The notes below the pieces were generated by a model. It did not search any database, was not told where the DNA came from, and saw only the letters and a program-made list of their open reading frames with translations. Position numbers and translations under genes: made by a program. From NCBI RefSeq assembly GCF_014641495.1, contig NZ_BMHV01000008.1:1-64000 (forward strand): a DNA stretch of 64,000 nt, in the 5' to 3' direction. This document shows, one piece after another, positions 53,160-62,150 of this stretch. How positions within the stretch are numbered: the stretch's first letter is position 1; every line of letters begins with the position of its first letter. The DNA is from Terasakiella brassicae (GTDB taxonomy: Bacteria; Pseudomonadota; Alphaproteobacteria; Rhodospirillales; Terasakiellaceae).

Positions 53160-55118
53160 ATGAATGCCTGCCTTTGGACCCCGTCTGCGGATCGTATCGA
53201 TGCCTCAAACCTGAAAGCCTTTATGCAACGTGTAAATGAGGATTGGTCCGTTGATCTTCAAGATTACGATAGTTTGCATGCCTTTTCGATTAACGAGCGG
53301 GAGAAATTCTGGACAAGCATTCGGGATTTTGCAGGACTAAAAGCCCAAACATGGGGGGAGCGGGTTCTTGTCGATGGTGACAAGATGCCGGGGGCGCGGT
53401 TCTTCCCGGAAGCAAAGATCAATTTTGCTGAGAACCTGTTGCGCAAAAATGATGGGTCTGAAGCACTGGTGTTCTGGGGTGAAGATAAGGTCAAACGGTC
53501 TTTAAGCTGGCAAAGCCTGAATGAAGAAGTGTCCGTCTTTGCACAAGCTTTGCGACATATGGGTGTGAAAAAAGGCGATCGCGTTTGTGCTTTCATGCCC
53601 AATATGCCGGAAACGATTGTTGCCATGCTGGCGGCGACCTCCATTGGGGCAACATGGTCGTCTACATCACCTGATTTCGGTGTGAACGGGGTTTTGGACC
53701 GTTTCGGTCAAATCGAACCGACTGTTCTGGTTGCGGTTGAAAGCTATTACTACAACGCTAAATCACATGATTGCCTGTCAAAAGTTCAGGAAATTGTTGA
53801 TCAACTCCCAACATTGGAACGTTGTGTCATCGTCCCTTATACGCGGGAAAATCCGGATATTTCAGCGGTTGATAAAGCCGTTCTTCTGGATGATTTTGTG
53901 GCTGAATTCGACCCGAAAGAAATTGAATTTGAATATGTGGATTTCAATCATCCACTTTACATTATGTTTTCATCCGGCACGACAGGGAAGCCGAAGTGTA
54001 TTGTGCATGGAACGGGCGGAACCCTGCTGAAACAGGTCAGCGAACATCTGCTGCATTGTGATAATGGGGATGGGTCGCGTGTTTTCTATTTCACCACATG
54101 CGGTTGGATGATGTGGAACTGGTTGGTGGCGGGCTTGGCGGCCGGATCAACCTTGCTGCTGTATGATGGGTCACCGTTTTATCCGAACGGCAATATTTTG
54201 TTTGATTTTGCCGATGCCGAAAAAATGACCATGTTTGGCACGTCTGCAAAATATATTGATGCCTTGAATAAAGCAGATTTGAAGCCCAAAGAAACACACG
54301 ATCTTTCCAGTGTTCTGTCCATGACATCGACAGGCTCGCCTTTGGTGGCGGAAAGTTTTGATTATGTTTATGACGCAATCAAGGATGATTTGCATTTGGC
54401 CTCCATTTCCGGGGGGACGGATATTTTAGGGTGTTTCGTTTTGGGCAATCCGATTGCCCCGGTTTATCGTGGTGAAATTCAATGCCGGGCGTTAGGCATG
54501 GCGGTTGAAACGTTTGATGATGATGGCAAGCCGATCACAGGTGATAAAGGCGAACTGGTCTGTACCAAAGCATTCCCGTCCATGCCGATTGGGTTTTGGA
54601 ACGACCCGGACAATGCGCGTTACAAAGCCGCCTATTTTGAAAAGTACGACAACATCTGGTGCCACGGCGATTTTGTTTCGATTGATAAGGAAACCGGCGG
54701 GATCGTGATTTATGGTCGATCGGATGCAACCTTGAATCCGGGCGGCGTTCGTATTGGGACGGCTGAAATTTATCGCCAGGTCGAAGCCTTGCCAGAAATT
54801 CAGGAAAGTATCGTGATCGGGCAAGACTGGAAAGGGGACGTGCGTGTTATCCTGTTTGTCGTTATGAAAGGGGATAACGTTTTAACTGAGGACTTAATCA
54901 CAACGATCAAGTCCAAGGTGAAAACCGGCTGCACCCCGCGACATGTCCCGGCCAAAGTAATCCCGGTGAAAGATATTCCGCGCACAAAATCCGGTAAAAT
55001 TACCGAATTGGCTGTGCGTGATGTGGTTCATGGGCGGGAGGTCAAAAATAAAACCGCACTGGCAAACCCGGAAGCGTTGGATCTTTACAAGGGTATTGCT
55101 CAATTGCAGGAAGACTAA
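53160..55118 (+). CDS. acetoacetate--CoA ligase
   Basis: The 652-residue adenylating enzyme has [17 protein letters not shown] (AMP-binding P-loop), [20 protein letters not shown] and WSSTSPD, typical of acetoacetyl-CoA synthetase rather than acetyl-CoA synthetase. The catalytic Lys is in [15 protein letters not shown]. It activates acetoacetate, linking to PHB and ketone-body use. The ATG has AGAGAGAC upstream. It is a single gene. Confidence 0.92.
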   Translation: MNACLWTPSADRIDASNLKAFMQRVNEDWSVDLQDYDSLHAFSINEREKFWTSIRDFAGLKAQTWGERVLVDGDKMPGARFFPEAKINFAENLLRKNDGSEALVFWGEDKVKRSLSWQSLNEEVSVFAQALRHMGVKKGDRVCAFMPNMPETIVAMLAATSIGATWSSTSPDFGVNGVLDRFGQIEPTVLVAVESYYYNAKSHDCLSKVQEIVDQLPTLERCVIVPYTRENPDISAVDKAVLLDDFVAEFDPKEIEFEYVDFNHPLYIMFSSGTTGKPKCIVHGTGGTLLKQVSEHLLHCDNGDGSRVFYFTTCGWMMWNWLVAGLAAGSTLLLYDGSPFYPNGNILFDFADAEKMTMFGTSAKYIDALNKADLKPKETHDLSSVLSMTSTGSPLVAESFDYVYDAIKDDLHLASISGGTDILGCFVLGNPIAPVYRGEIQCRALGMAVETFDDDGKPITGDKGELVCTKAFPSMPIGFWNDPDNARYKAAYFEKYDNIWCHGDFVSIDKETGGIVIYGRSDATLNPGGVRIGTAEIYRQVEALPEIQESIVIGQDWKGDVRVILFVVMKGDNVLTEDLITTIKSKVKTGCTPRHVPAKVIPVKDIPRTKSGKITELAVRDVVHGREVKNKTALANPEALDLYKGIAQLQED

Positions 55119-55272
55119 TTGCGGACGACACCACGCCTTTATAATCTTTTTACGAATATAAACTACAGGTTTTAGTTTCTTGTTGAAAAATTCATTTTTT
55201 CTGATTCAAATGTAGAAGAGAAAACCTATATACTATTTTCCGATAAACGGAATTTAAGGGCGTGGTGCGCAT
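55119..55272 (+). promoter_or_regulatory. AT-rich region before the HD-GYP gene
   Basis: This 154-base gap is strongly AT-rich and must hold the promoter of the HD-GYP gene. TATACT at about 55229-55234 is a possible -10 box. A stretch near 55188-55215 (AAAATTCATTTTTTCTGATT, then CAAATGT) is loosely like the 53-bp ATP-grasp sequences, but the match is too weak to claim. No terminator for the upstream gene was found. Confidence 0.3.
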
Positions 55273-56415
55273 ATGGACATGTCAACTCAGGAAGGGGCGG
55301 GAATTGCAAAAAGCAATAAGACCGATATCTTTCTTATTTCAGGCAACACCAAACATCTGCGTGATGTGAGTGAGGCACTGAAGTCCTTTTATATTGTGCA
55401 TGCCTTTCAGGATGTGAACGAGATTTCAGAAGCGTTGCATGCTTTTCATCCGACCGCGATTATTGTGGATGAAGAACTGGCATCCGGTGGTGGTGGTTTG
55501 CGCTTTATTCAAAGTCTGCGAACTGTAAAGGTTTTGAGCTTGATCCCGGTTGTTTTTACAGCCCGCAAAGGGGCGCTGGAACAAATCAAGGCCAGCAAGA
55601 CCATGCCCTTGGTGCGTACTTTGGTCAAACCTTATCTGTTCAGTGCCTTGTTGAAGGCCATTTCCGATCAGGTGAATGCACATGTCGAGTCGCAATGGGA
55701 AACCTTGCAACCTGTGCAAAAGGCAGCGTTGGAAAATACGTTATCGTCTTTTAATTCGGTTGCAGACCTGATCGCAGAAGGAAAACCCTTACCCTATAAT
55801 GACATTCAGGATAGCTGCACCCCTTTGGTCACGGCCATTCAAAGCGGCAGTTACAAAGAGTTGCTGGCTGGGGTGAAGGGGCATGACAACTATTCCTACG
55901 TTCATTCTTTACGTGTGGCGACATTTTTGACCCTGTTTGGCGATTTTCTGGGGATCAAAGGCGATGATATGAAGATTCTGGCGACCGGGGGCGTGTTACA
56001 TGATGTCGGTAAAATGATGATCCCGCATCAGGTACTTAATAAACCGGGTAAATTGAATGATGATGAATTGGTCGTTATGCGCTCTCATGTGACGGAAACC
56101 ATCAGTTTTTTGGAGAATACCCACGGTATCCCACGCGGTGTTGCGATTATCGCAGGCCAGCACCATGAAAAAATTGATGGGACGGGCTACCCTTATGGTC
56201 TGAAGGGGAAAGAACTGAACGAGCTGGCGCGGATGGCCTGCATTATCGATATTTTCAGTGCTTTAACGGATCGGCGTTGTTACAAGGACCCCATGACCCC
56301 GGTGGAAGCCATGAAGATTATGGAAGGCATGGGCGATGGTCATCTGGACCGTCATTTCCTGACCTCTTTCAAAGAGCTTTTGCTGGATGCGGCAAGTGAA
56401 GGCGATTTGCATTAG
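55273..56415 (+). CDS. HD-GYP domain protein with receiver-like N-terminus
   Basis: The 380-residue protein has a receiver-like N-terminal domain (about 15-130) that keeps the Asp (IIVDEELAS) and the Lys (VKPYLF) but lacks the usual acidic pair, so phosphorylation is uncertain. The HD-GYP domain follows (about 190-370) with GVLHDVGKMMIP, HHEKIDGTGYPYGL and the full metal set. HD-GYP enzymes degrade c-di-GMP. With the EAL gene at 44 kb this is the second such enzyme here. Confidence 0.9.
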   Translation: MDMSTQEGAGIAKSNKTDIFLISGNTKHLRDVSEALKSFYIVHAFQDVNEISEALHAFHPTAIIVDEELASGGGGLRFIQSLRTVKVLSLIPVVFTARKGALEQIKASKTMPLVRTLVKPYLFSALLKAISDQVNAHVESQWETLQPVQKAALENTLSSFNSVADLIAEGKPLPYNDIQDSCTPLVTAIQSGSYKELLAGVKGHDNYSYVHSLRVATFLTLFGDFLGIKGDDMKILATGGVLHDVGKMMIPHQVLNKPGKLNDDELVVMRSHVTETISFLENTHGIPRGVAIIAGQHHEKIDGTGYPYGLKGKELNELARMACIIDIFSALTDRRCYKDPMTPVEAMKIMEGMGDGHLDRHFLTSFKELLLDAASEGDLH

Positions 56416-56530
56416 AGCCTGAGCCGGAATAACCTTAAGATAATTCGAAATTGCCGTCTTCTACCATTGCCCCACGCGTTGAGTCCTGCTATAGGAAGGC
56501 CACATTTTCCATAAAGCAGGATTGATTGCC

Positions 56531-57298
56531 ATGGCACGTCGTCGCCAGATTTATGAAGGCAAGGCGAAGGTACTTTTTGAAGGACCGGAACCGGGGACCA
56601 TCGTTCAGTATTTCAAGGATGATGCGACTGCGTTTAACGCAGAAAAAAAAGGCACCATCACAGGTAAAGGCGTGTTGAACAACCGCATTACCGAATATGT
56701 CTTTACCAAACTCGCCGATCTTGGCATTCCGACCCATTTCATTCGCCGTTTGAATATGCGCGAACAGCTGGTACGCCAGTGTGAAATTGTGCCGTTGGAA
56801 GTTGTCGTGCGCAACATCGCAACCGGATCATTGACCAAACGTCTGGGGATTCAGGAAGGTACGCGCCTGCCGCGCTCCATCGTTGAATATTATTACAAGG
56901 ACGATGCGCTGGGTGACCCGCTTGTGTCAGAAGAGCACATCACCGCATTTGGCTGGGCCAACCCGATGGAACTTGATGAAATGACAGGCATGGCCCTGCG
57001 CATCAATGATTTCCTGTCCGGTATGTTTGCCGCAATCGGTATTCAGCTTGTCGATTTTAAGGTCGAGTTTGGTCGTATTTACGAACAGGATCAGGTTCGT
57101 CTGATTTTGGCGGATGAATTCAGCCCGGACAACTGCCGTCTGTGGGATGCCGAAACCGGCGAGAAGATGGATAAAGACCGTTTCCGCCAGGATCTTGGCG
57201 GGGTGGGCGAGGCCTATCAGGAAGTGGCGCGCCGCCTTGGGATCGAGCCGGAAGGCGATGGACCGGGCGATCATAAAGGCCCGGATACCGTTCAATAA
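56531..57298 (+). CDS. purC: phosphoribosylaminoimidazole-succinocarboxamide synthase
   Basis: PurC joins CAIR and aspartate in purine synthesis. The 255-residue protein begins [15 protein letters not shown] and has RNIATGSL and [12 protein letters not shown] at 56531 is chosen; a TTG three codons earlier is too close to the AGG at 56517-56519. It leads the purC-purS-purQ-purL cluster; purS follows after 65 bases. Confidence 0.95.
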   Translation: MARRRQIYEGKAKVLFEGPEPGTIVQYFKDDATAFNAEKKGTITGKGVLNNRITEYVFTKLADLGIPTHFIRRLNMREQLVRQCEIVPLEVVVRNIATGSLTKRLGIQEGTRLPRSIVEYYYKDDALGDPLVSEEHITAFGWANPMELDEMTGMALRINDFLSGMFAAIGIQLVDFKVEFGRIYEQDQVRLILADEFSPDNCRLWDAETGEKMDKDRFRQDLGGVGEAYQEVARRLGIEPEGDGPGDHKGPDTVQ

Positions 57299-57363
57299 TT
57301 TACCCAAGGGTTTCGCACCGATCGTGCGGGACCCTTCTTTCGTTCAGATGAAGGAAAAGCACA

Positions 57364-57603
57364 GTGAAAGCTAAAGTCCACGTGACCCTTAAAAATGGCG
57401 TACTCGATCCGCAAGGAAAAGCGGTTGAGCATGCACTTGGTACCCTCGGTTTTGCCGGTGTTGGTGAAGTTCGTATCGGTAAATATATCGAACTGGAACT
57501 GACCGATGCGGCAGAAAAGTCCAAAGAAAATATCGAAAACATGTGTAAGCAACTGCTGGCGAACACCGTGATCGAAAACTTTGACGTTGAAATCGTCGAG
57601 TAA
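57364..57603 (+). CDS. purS: phosphoribosylformylglycinamidine synthase subunit PurS
   Basis: The 79-residue subunit starts GTG and shows the family pattern KVHVTLKNGVLDPQGKAVEHAL (two pieces) and GVGEVRIGKYIELEL. PurS bridges PurQ and PurL in the three-part FGAM synthase. GGAAAAG lies upstream. Its 64-base gap to purQ contains a small GCAACAGGTTGC hairpin. Confidence 0.94.
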   Translation: MKAKVHVTLKNGVLDPQGKAVEHALGTLGFAGVGEVRIGKYIELELTDAAEKSKENIENMCKQLLANTVIENFDVEIVE

Positions 57604-57667
57604 GAGACAGACGTCACCCGCAACAGGTTGCGGGACCGAGTGACAATGAAGGGAAAGGGGTCTTTCA

Positions 57668-58357
57668 ATGAAAGCCGCCGTAATCGTTTTTCCGGGTTCA
57701 AACTGTGACCGTGACATGATGGTCGGGATTGAACATTCCTTGGGCCGCAAGCCCGAGATGGTCTGGCATAAAGAAACAGAATTGCCGGATGTTGATTTTA
57801 TCGCTGTACCGGGCGGGTTCTCCTATGGGGATTACCTGCGTTGTGGCGCGATGTCCGCCCATTCACCGATCATGCGCGAAGTGGTGAAAAAAGCCAATCA
57901 GGGCGTACGCGTTCTGGGCGTGTGCAACGGTTTCCAAATCTTGACCGAAGCCGGCCTGCTGCCGGGTGTTTTGATGCGTAACGCCAAGCTGCGTTTCATC
58001 TGTAAAGATGTCCACCTGAAAGTGGAAAACGCCGAAACGGAATTTACCAACAAATACAGTGCCGGTCAGGCAATCCGTGTCCCCGTGGCCCATCACGATG
58101 GCAATTTCTTTGCCGATGATGAAACATTGGCGGCCCTTGAAGGTAACGGTCAAGTTGCGTTCCGTTACTGTGATGCGGCGGGCAATGTAACCGATGAAGC
58201 CAACATCAATGGATCGCGAAACAATATCGCGGGTATTTTGAACGAAAAGAAAAACGTGCTCGGTATGATGCCGCACCCGGAACGCCTGTGTGATACACAG
58301 TTGGGCGGGACAGACGGCAAGCCGATGTTTGATGCACTTGTGGAGGCGCTGTCATGA
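57668..58357 (+). CDS. purQ: phosphoribosylformylglycinamidine synthase subunit PurQ
   Basis: PurQ is the glutaminase subunit feeding ammonia to PurL. The 229-residue class I amidotransferase has [21 protein letters not shown], the nucleophile Cys in [11 protein letters not shown], and the His/Glu pair in MMPHPERL. Its TGA overlaps the purL ATG (ATGA). Confidence 0.96.
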   Translation: MKAAVIVFPGSNCDRDMMVGIEHSLGRKPEMVWHKETELPDVDFIAVPGGFSYGDYLRCGAMSAHSPIMREVVKKANQGVRVLGVCNGFQILTEAGLLPGVLMRNAKLRFICKDVHLKVENAETEFTNKYSAGQAIRVPVAHHDGNFFADDETLAALEGNGQVAFRYCDAAGNVTDEANINGSRNNIAGILNEKKNVLGMMPHPERLCDTQLGGTDGKPMFDALVEALS

Positions 58358-60546
58358 GCGAGATCACACCGGAAATCGTCGCTGAACACGGCCTGTCTGC
58401 AGACGAATGGAAGCTCTGCCTTGAGATCATGGGGCGTGAGCCGAACCTGAACGAGTTGGGTATTTTCTCCGTCATGTGGTCGGAGCATTGTTCCTATAAA
58501 TCCTCTAAAAAATGGCTGAAAACCTTACCGACCGAAGCGCCGTGGGTCATTTGCGGGCCGGGGGAAAACGCCGGTATCATTGATATTGGTGATAATCAGG
58601 CCATTATTTTCAAGATGGAATCGCATAACCACCCGTCCTATATCGAACCCTATCAAGGTGCGGCAACCGGGATCGGCGGTATTTTGCGCGATGTTTTCAC
58701 AATGGGCGCGCGTCCCATTTGTAACCTGAATGCGCTGCGTTTTGGTGAACCTGACCATGAAAAAACCCGTCACCTTGTGTCCGGTGTGGTCGAAGGGATC
58801 GGTGGGTATGGCAACTGCGTTGGCGTACCGACGGTTGCTGGCGAATGTGAATTCCACAAATCCTATAACGGTAACAACCTTGTTAACGCGATGGCTGTCG
58901 GTTTGGCGGATGCGGATAACATCTTCTATTCGGCGGCTGCAGGTGTGGGCAATCCGGTTGTCTATTTCGGTTCTAAAACAGGCCGTGACGGTATTCACGG
59001 TGCGACAATGGCGTCCGCTGAATTTACCGAAGACAGTGAAGAAAAACGTCCTACCGTACAGGTCGGTGATCCGTTTACCGAAAAACTGTTGATCGAAGCG
59101 ACACTGGAATTGATGAAGACAGGTTCTATCGTTGCCATTCAGGATATGGGCGCGGCAGGTCTGACATCTTCATCTTTTGAAATGGCGTCGAAAGGCGGCG
59201 TGGGTGTGGAACTGGAACTTGATCAGGTTCCCATGCGCGAAGAAGGCATGACCCCGTACGAACTGATGCTTTCTGAATCACAGGAACGTATGCTGGTGAT
59301 CCTGAAGCCGGGTATGGAAGATGTTGCCAAGGCCGTGATGGATAAATGGGACCTTGAATTTGCTGTGATTGGTAAGCTGACTGATACAGGCAACATGGTT
59401 CTGAAATGGAATGGTGAAGTCGTTGGTGACCTGCCGATTGACCCGTTGGCACTGGCGTCCCCTGAATATGACCGCCCGTGGGTGAAAACCGAACGTCCAG
59501 CAGAAGTTAAGGCCGCTGATGTGGAAAGCAATGTGGGCCGCATTGACGCGTTGAAAACCTTGATTTCCCATCCCAACATGGCGTCCAAACGCTGGATTTG
59601 GGAACAGTACGACCATATGGTTATGGGCGATACCGTGGGCCGTCCGGGTGGGGATAGTGCGCTTGTCCGTGTACATGGCACCAACAAAGGTGTTGCCGTG
59701 ACATCCGATTGTACGCCGCGTTATTGTTACCAGGATCCGTTCGAAGGCGGCAAACAGATCGTTGCGGAAACCTATCGTAACATCACGGCTGTGGGCGCTG
59801 TGCCGATGGCGGTGACCGACAACCTGAATTTCGGCAACCCCGAACGCCCGGAAATCATGGGCCAGATCGTTGGTTGTATCGAAGGGATCGGTGAAGCCTG
59901 CCGTACGTTGAACTATCCGATCGTGTCCGGTAACGTGTCGTTATATAACGAAACCAACGGCACCGGCATTTTGCCGACCCCGACTTTGGGGGCTGTCGGT
60001 TTGATCCAGAATATTGATGATGCGGCCAGCGTTGCCTTCAAAAAAGAAGGTCAGGCAATTGTTGTTCTGGGCGAAACCACAGGCTGGTTGGGTGCGTCAC
60101 GTTATCTGGAAGTTCTGTGTGGTCGCGAAGAAGGTGCGCCGCCGCCGGTCGATCTGGATCAGGAACTCAAAACAGGCAACTTTGTTCGTGAACAAATTCT
60201 GGCAGGTGTTGAAACTTGTCATGATATTTCAGACGGTGGTCTGGCGGTTGCACTGGCGGAAATGGCAATGGCTGGCAACATCGGTTGCAGCGTTGACATC
60301 CCGGCAAACGTGGATCAGGCCTATGCATGGCTGTTTGGCGAAGATCAAGGCCGCTACATCGTTACAATCGATGCGGATAAAGCGGGTGAGTTTGTGATCA
60401 AAGCAGGCGAAGCCGGCGTGGTTGCCAATATCATCGGTCAAACCGGTGGATCAGACGTGGTACTGGGTGGTGAAAGCGTTAGCGTCGCCGAACTGAAAGA
60501 CCTGCACGAAAGCTGGATGCCGACCTATATGGCGGCTGGCGAATAA
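58354..60546 (+). CDS. purL: phosphoribosylformylglycinamidine synthase subunit PurL
   Basis: The 730-residue small-type PurL carries FGAM synthase activity with [48 protein letters not shown] and [15 protein letters not shown] are present. It lacks the glutaminase domain of large PurL, in line with separate purS and purQ. A strong terminator follows. Confidence 0.97.
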   Translation: MSEITPEIVAEHGLSADEWKLCLEIMGREPNLNELGIFSVMWSEHCSYKSSKKWLKTLPTEAPWVICGPGENAGIIDIGDNQAIIFKMESHNHPSYIEPYQGAATGIGGILRDVFTMGARPICNLNALRFGEPDHEKTRHLVSGVVEGIGGYGNCVGVPTVAGECEFHKSYNGNNLVNAMAVGLADADNIFYSAAAGVGNPVVYFGSKTGRDGIHGATMASAEFTEDSEEKRPTVQVGDPFTEKLLIEATLELMKTGSIVAIQDMGAAGLTSSSFEMASKGGVGVELELDQVPMREEGMTPYELMLSESQERMLVILKPGMEDVAKAVMDKWDLEFAVIGKLTDTGNMVLKWNGEVVGDLPIDPLALASPEYDRPWVKTERPAEVKAADVESNVGRIDALKTLISHPNMASKRWIWEQYDHMVMGDTVGRPGGDSALVRVHGTNKGVAVTSDCTPRYCYQDPFEGGKQIVAETYRNITAVGAVPMAVTDNLNFGNPERPEIMGQIVGCIEGIGEACRTLNYPIVSGNVSLYNETNGTGILPTPTLGAVGLIQNIDDAASVAFKKEGQAIVVLGETTGWLGASRYLEVLCGREEGAPPPVDLDQELKTGNFVREQILAGVETCHDISDGGLAVALAEMAMAGNIGCSVDIPANVDQAYAWLFGEDQGRYIVTIDADKAGEFVIKAGEAGVVANIIGQTGGSDVVLGGESVSVAELKDLHESWMPTYMAAGE

Positions 60547-60573
60547 GCTGTTTTTTTCTGTCCATACCTAAAG

Positions 60574-60611
60574 AAAAAGGTCTCTGCGTTATCGGCAGGG
60601 ACCTTTTTTTT
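60574..60611 (+). terminator. Rho-independent terminator after purL
   Basis: AAGGTCTCTGC/GCAGGGACCTT (60577-60587 with 60595-60605), with one G-U pair, is followed by a run of seven T. It lies about 30 bases after the stop and closes the pur cluster. Confidence 0.9.
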
Positions 60612-60612
60612 G

Positions 60613-60645
60613 CGTCATTCCCGACTTGATCAAGAATCCATTTTT
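60613..60645. repeat. dispersed REP-like repeat, second copy
   Basis: GTCATTCCCGACTTGATCAA and GAATCCATTTTT here match the first half of the repeat at 52250-52278 (TCAT[TC]CCCGAC, TGATC, ATCCAT). The hairpin is weaker, since the pairing bases have changed, so it seems a decayed copy directly behind the purL terminator. Confidence 0.6.
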
Positions 60646-60693
60646 TTAAAAAAGCTATTGATTGTATTGCTAAAAATCAAATTTAAATTATTG

Positions 60694-61578
60694 TTAGTTT
60701 TGTCCATGCCCTAATACAGCTTTGATTCTATAGTAAAGCTTCTCTTTTAACTCTTCTACTTCTTCCCACATAATACAGTTGTATTGGCGAATATCGAAAT
60801 GCAAATCATCCAAATGGTTTTTTCGGCAGGTCCAGAAAACCGGAATGTCTCGTCCCAAGGCATATCCAGCTTCGAAATAAACACCGCCTCTATGTCCTGT
60901 GAAATCTGCAACGATGAATTTTGATGCTTGTATATGCGTAATGATTTGATCGTCAATTTTGTCAATATGATCCACACGATCAATTCTGATAGGTTCGTAA
61001 CCAGCTTGTTCGATTGCTGCGGCTAGTCCGTTTTCAAAAATATCATTCATATTTGTATCAAACCACATGGCGACAAAAGCTTTATTTGATAGCTGGATAT
61101 TGGACTTTTTAAGCTCGTCATATCGAATGTGTCCTGCATCAGACACTGTATAATGCTGCTCACTTTCTTTTTCTAATAGTCCTTGTTTGACAAGAAAATC
61201 GCAAAGCCGCCGAACTTCACGATTATCTAATGAGTAGCTTGCTGCAATGTAACGTTTGTCAATTGCATCAATCTTAACATCTAACGCTGTTACATCATTT
61301 AATGCTTCCAATAGAATTTCGTCAGCTCTTTGGCGAAGTCCTGGAATTGGCAATTTTAGTATGTTTTCGAGTTGAGTATCTCCCCTCTTGAAATCAGGGT
61401 GACGTTGTTGTTGGTTTTCTTTTTTAATCCAGCCTGAAATTTTACGCCTATCGTCATCAGTTAGGTGGTGAAAGTAAGGCGAAAATACTGTGAAGTGACC
61501 ACAGCAAGGACAGTCGTATTTTTGTGAGAAGGTGTCACCAGTAGGTGTTATTGCAGATTGGCAGATTGGACAGTTCAT
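60694..61578 (-). CDS. zinc-ribbon / winged-helix / nucleoside deoxyribosyltransferase-like protein, possible defence effector
   Basis: The 294-residue protein has an N-terminal zinc ribbon (Cys3, Cys6, Cys23, Cys26) and a middle winged-helix-like part (about 105-158). The C-terminal domain (167-285) has KAFVAMWF, IVADFTGHRGG and VYFEAGYALGRDIPV, with Glu236 at the nucleophile position of 2-deoxyribosyltransferases. Related domains occur in anti-phage and TIR-like NAD- or nucleotide-splitting proteins. It stands alone with AT-rich codon use unlike pur genes, suggesting transfer. Function is not proven. Confidence 0.75.
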   Translation of the reverse strand: MNCPICQSAITPTGDTFSQKYDCPCCGHFTVFSPYFHHLTDDDRRKISGWIKKENQQQRHPDFKRGDTQLENILKLPIPGLRQRADEILLEALNDVTALDVKIDAIDKRYIAASYSLDNREVRRLCDFLVKQGLLEKESEQHYTVSDAGHIRYDELKKSNIQLSNKAFVAMWFDTNMNDIFENGLAAAIEQAGYEPIRIDRVDHIDKIDDQIITHIQASKFIVADFTGHRGGVYFEAGYALGRDIPVFWTCRKNHLDDLHFDIRQYNCIMWEEVEELKEKLYYRIKAVLGHGQN

Positions 61579-61779
61579 ATGCGTTCCATATTAATAGAAA
61601 TATTCCTTTTGGAAAAAGAATCTAAATTTATTTCCTTTGGTTGTAAATTAAAAATATTTTGCCTCTTAATGAACATGCGCTTAAGCTAAAGAGGTGTAGG
61701 GTCGGCGATGTACAGGTCCGATATCTTGCCGTGTTTGCAAACATCATAGATTTTTAAGCAGCCGAAGGGAGGTGTGATC
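61579..61779. promoter_or_regulatory. AT-rich divergent region
   Basis: This 201-base gap separates the deoxyribosyltransferase-like gene from the small plus-strand gene. The first 90 bases are very AT-rich and a CCTCTT/AAGAGG inverted repeat lies near 61661-61695. GGGAGG at 61767-61772 is the ribosome-binding site of the next gene. Nothing else was recognised. Confidence 0.35.
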
Positions 61780-62001
61780 ATGTTTATTACGATTGAGACG
61801 CAGGAAAAGAAGTTTATGTTGAATGCGCTGGATATCAGTTATATCGAACCGGTGCAGACGGCGGTGTTTACTGGAGTGCGGGTGTTTATGCGCACGAAAA
61901 AGCCGGGCAGTGATTATCCGATTACTTTTGAAGCCAAAGGCACGTTGGAAGAGATCACCGAGCAACTGGAAATTGCAGCAGATCGTCATCGGTTTGGCTG
62001 A
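61780..62001 (+). CDS. small hypothetical protein
   Basis: This 73-residue protein starts at the ATG at 61780 with a strong GGGAGG seven bases upstream; a GTG two codons earlier is too close. It is soluble and begins with a strand-rich part (MFITIETQEKKFMLNALDIS), followed by VFTGVRVFMRTKKPG and a final helix. I do not recognise the family. It reads like a small LytTR-free, single-domain signalling or regulatory protein, but no function can be given. Confidence 0.7.
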   Translation: MFITIETQEKKFMLNALDISYIEPVQTAVFTGVRVFMRTKKPGSDYPITFEAKGTLEEITEQLEIAADRHRFG

Positions 62002-62150
62002 GTATGTGGTATTTATAAACGAAAAAACTTTCTTTATTGTAGGCAAGTGCCATACTCTGAAAGAAGATTATAACGAACGTGATAGCCAACTCTTCGTTGT
62101 CATCCCTTCTTTAGACAGAGCCTTGTCCTCATCGGAAAGCCGCTGATTTT

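Noticed and set aside
55188-55225. Third copy of the ATP-grasp upstream sequence
   Set aside because: Only short AT-rich pieces match (AAATTC, TTCAAATGT), and spacing is not kept.
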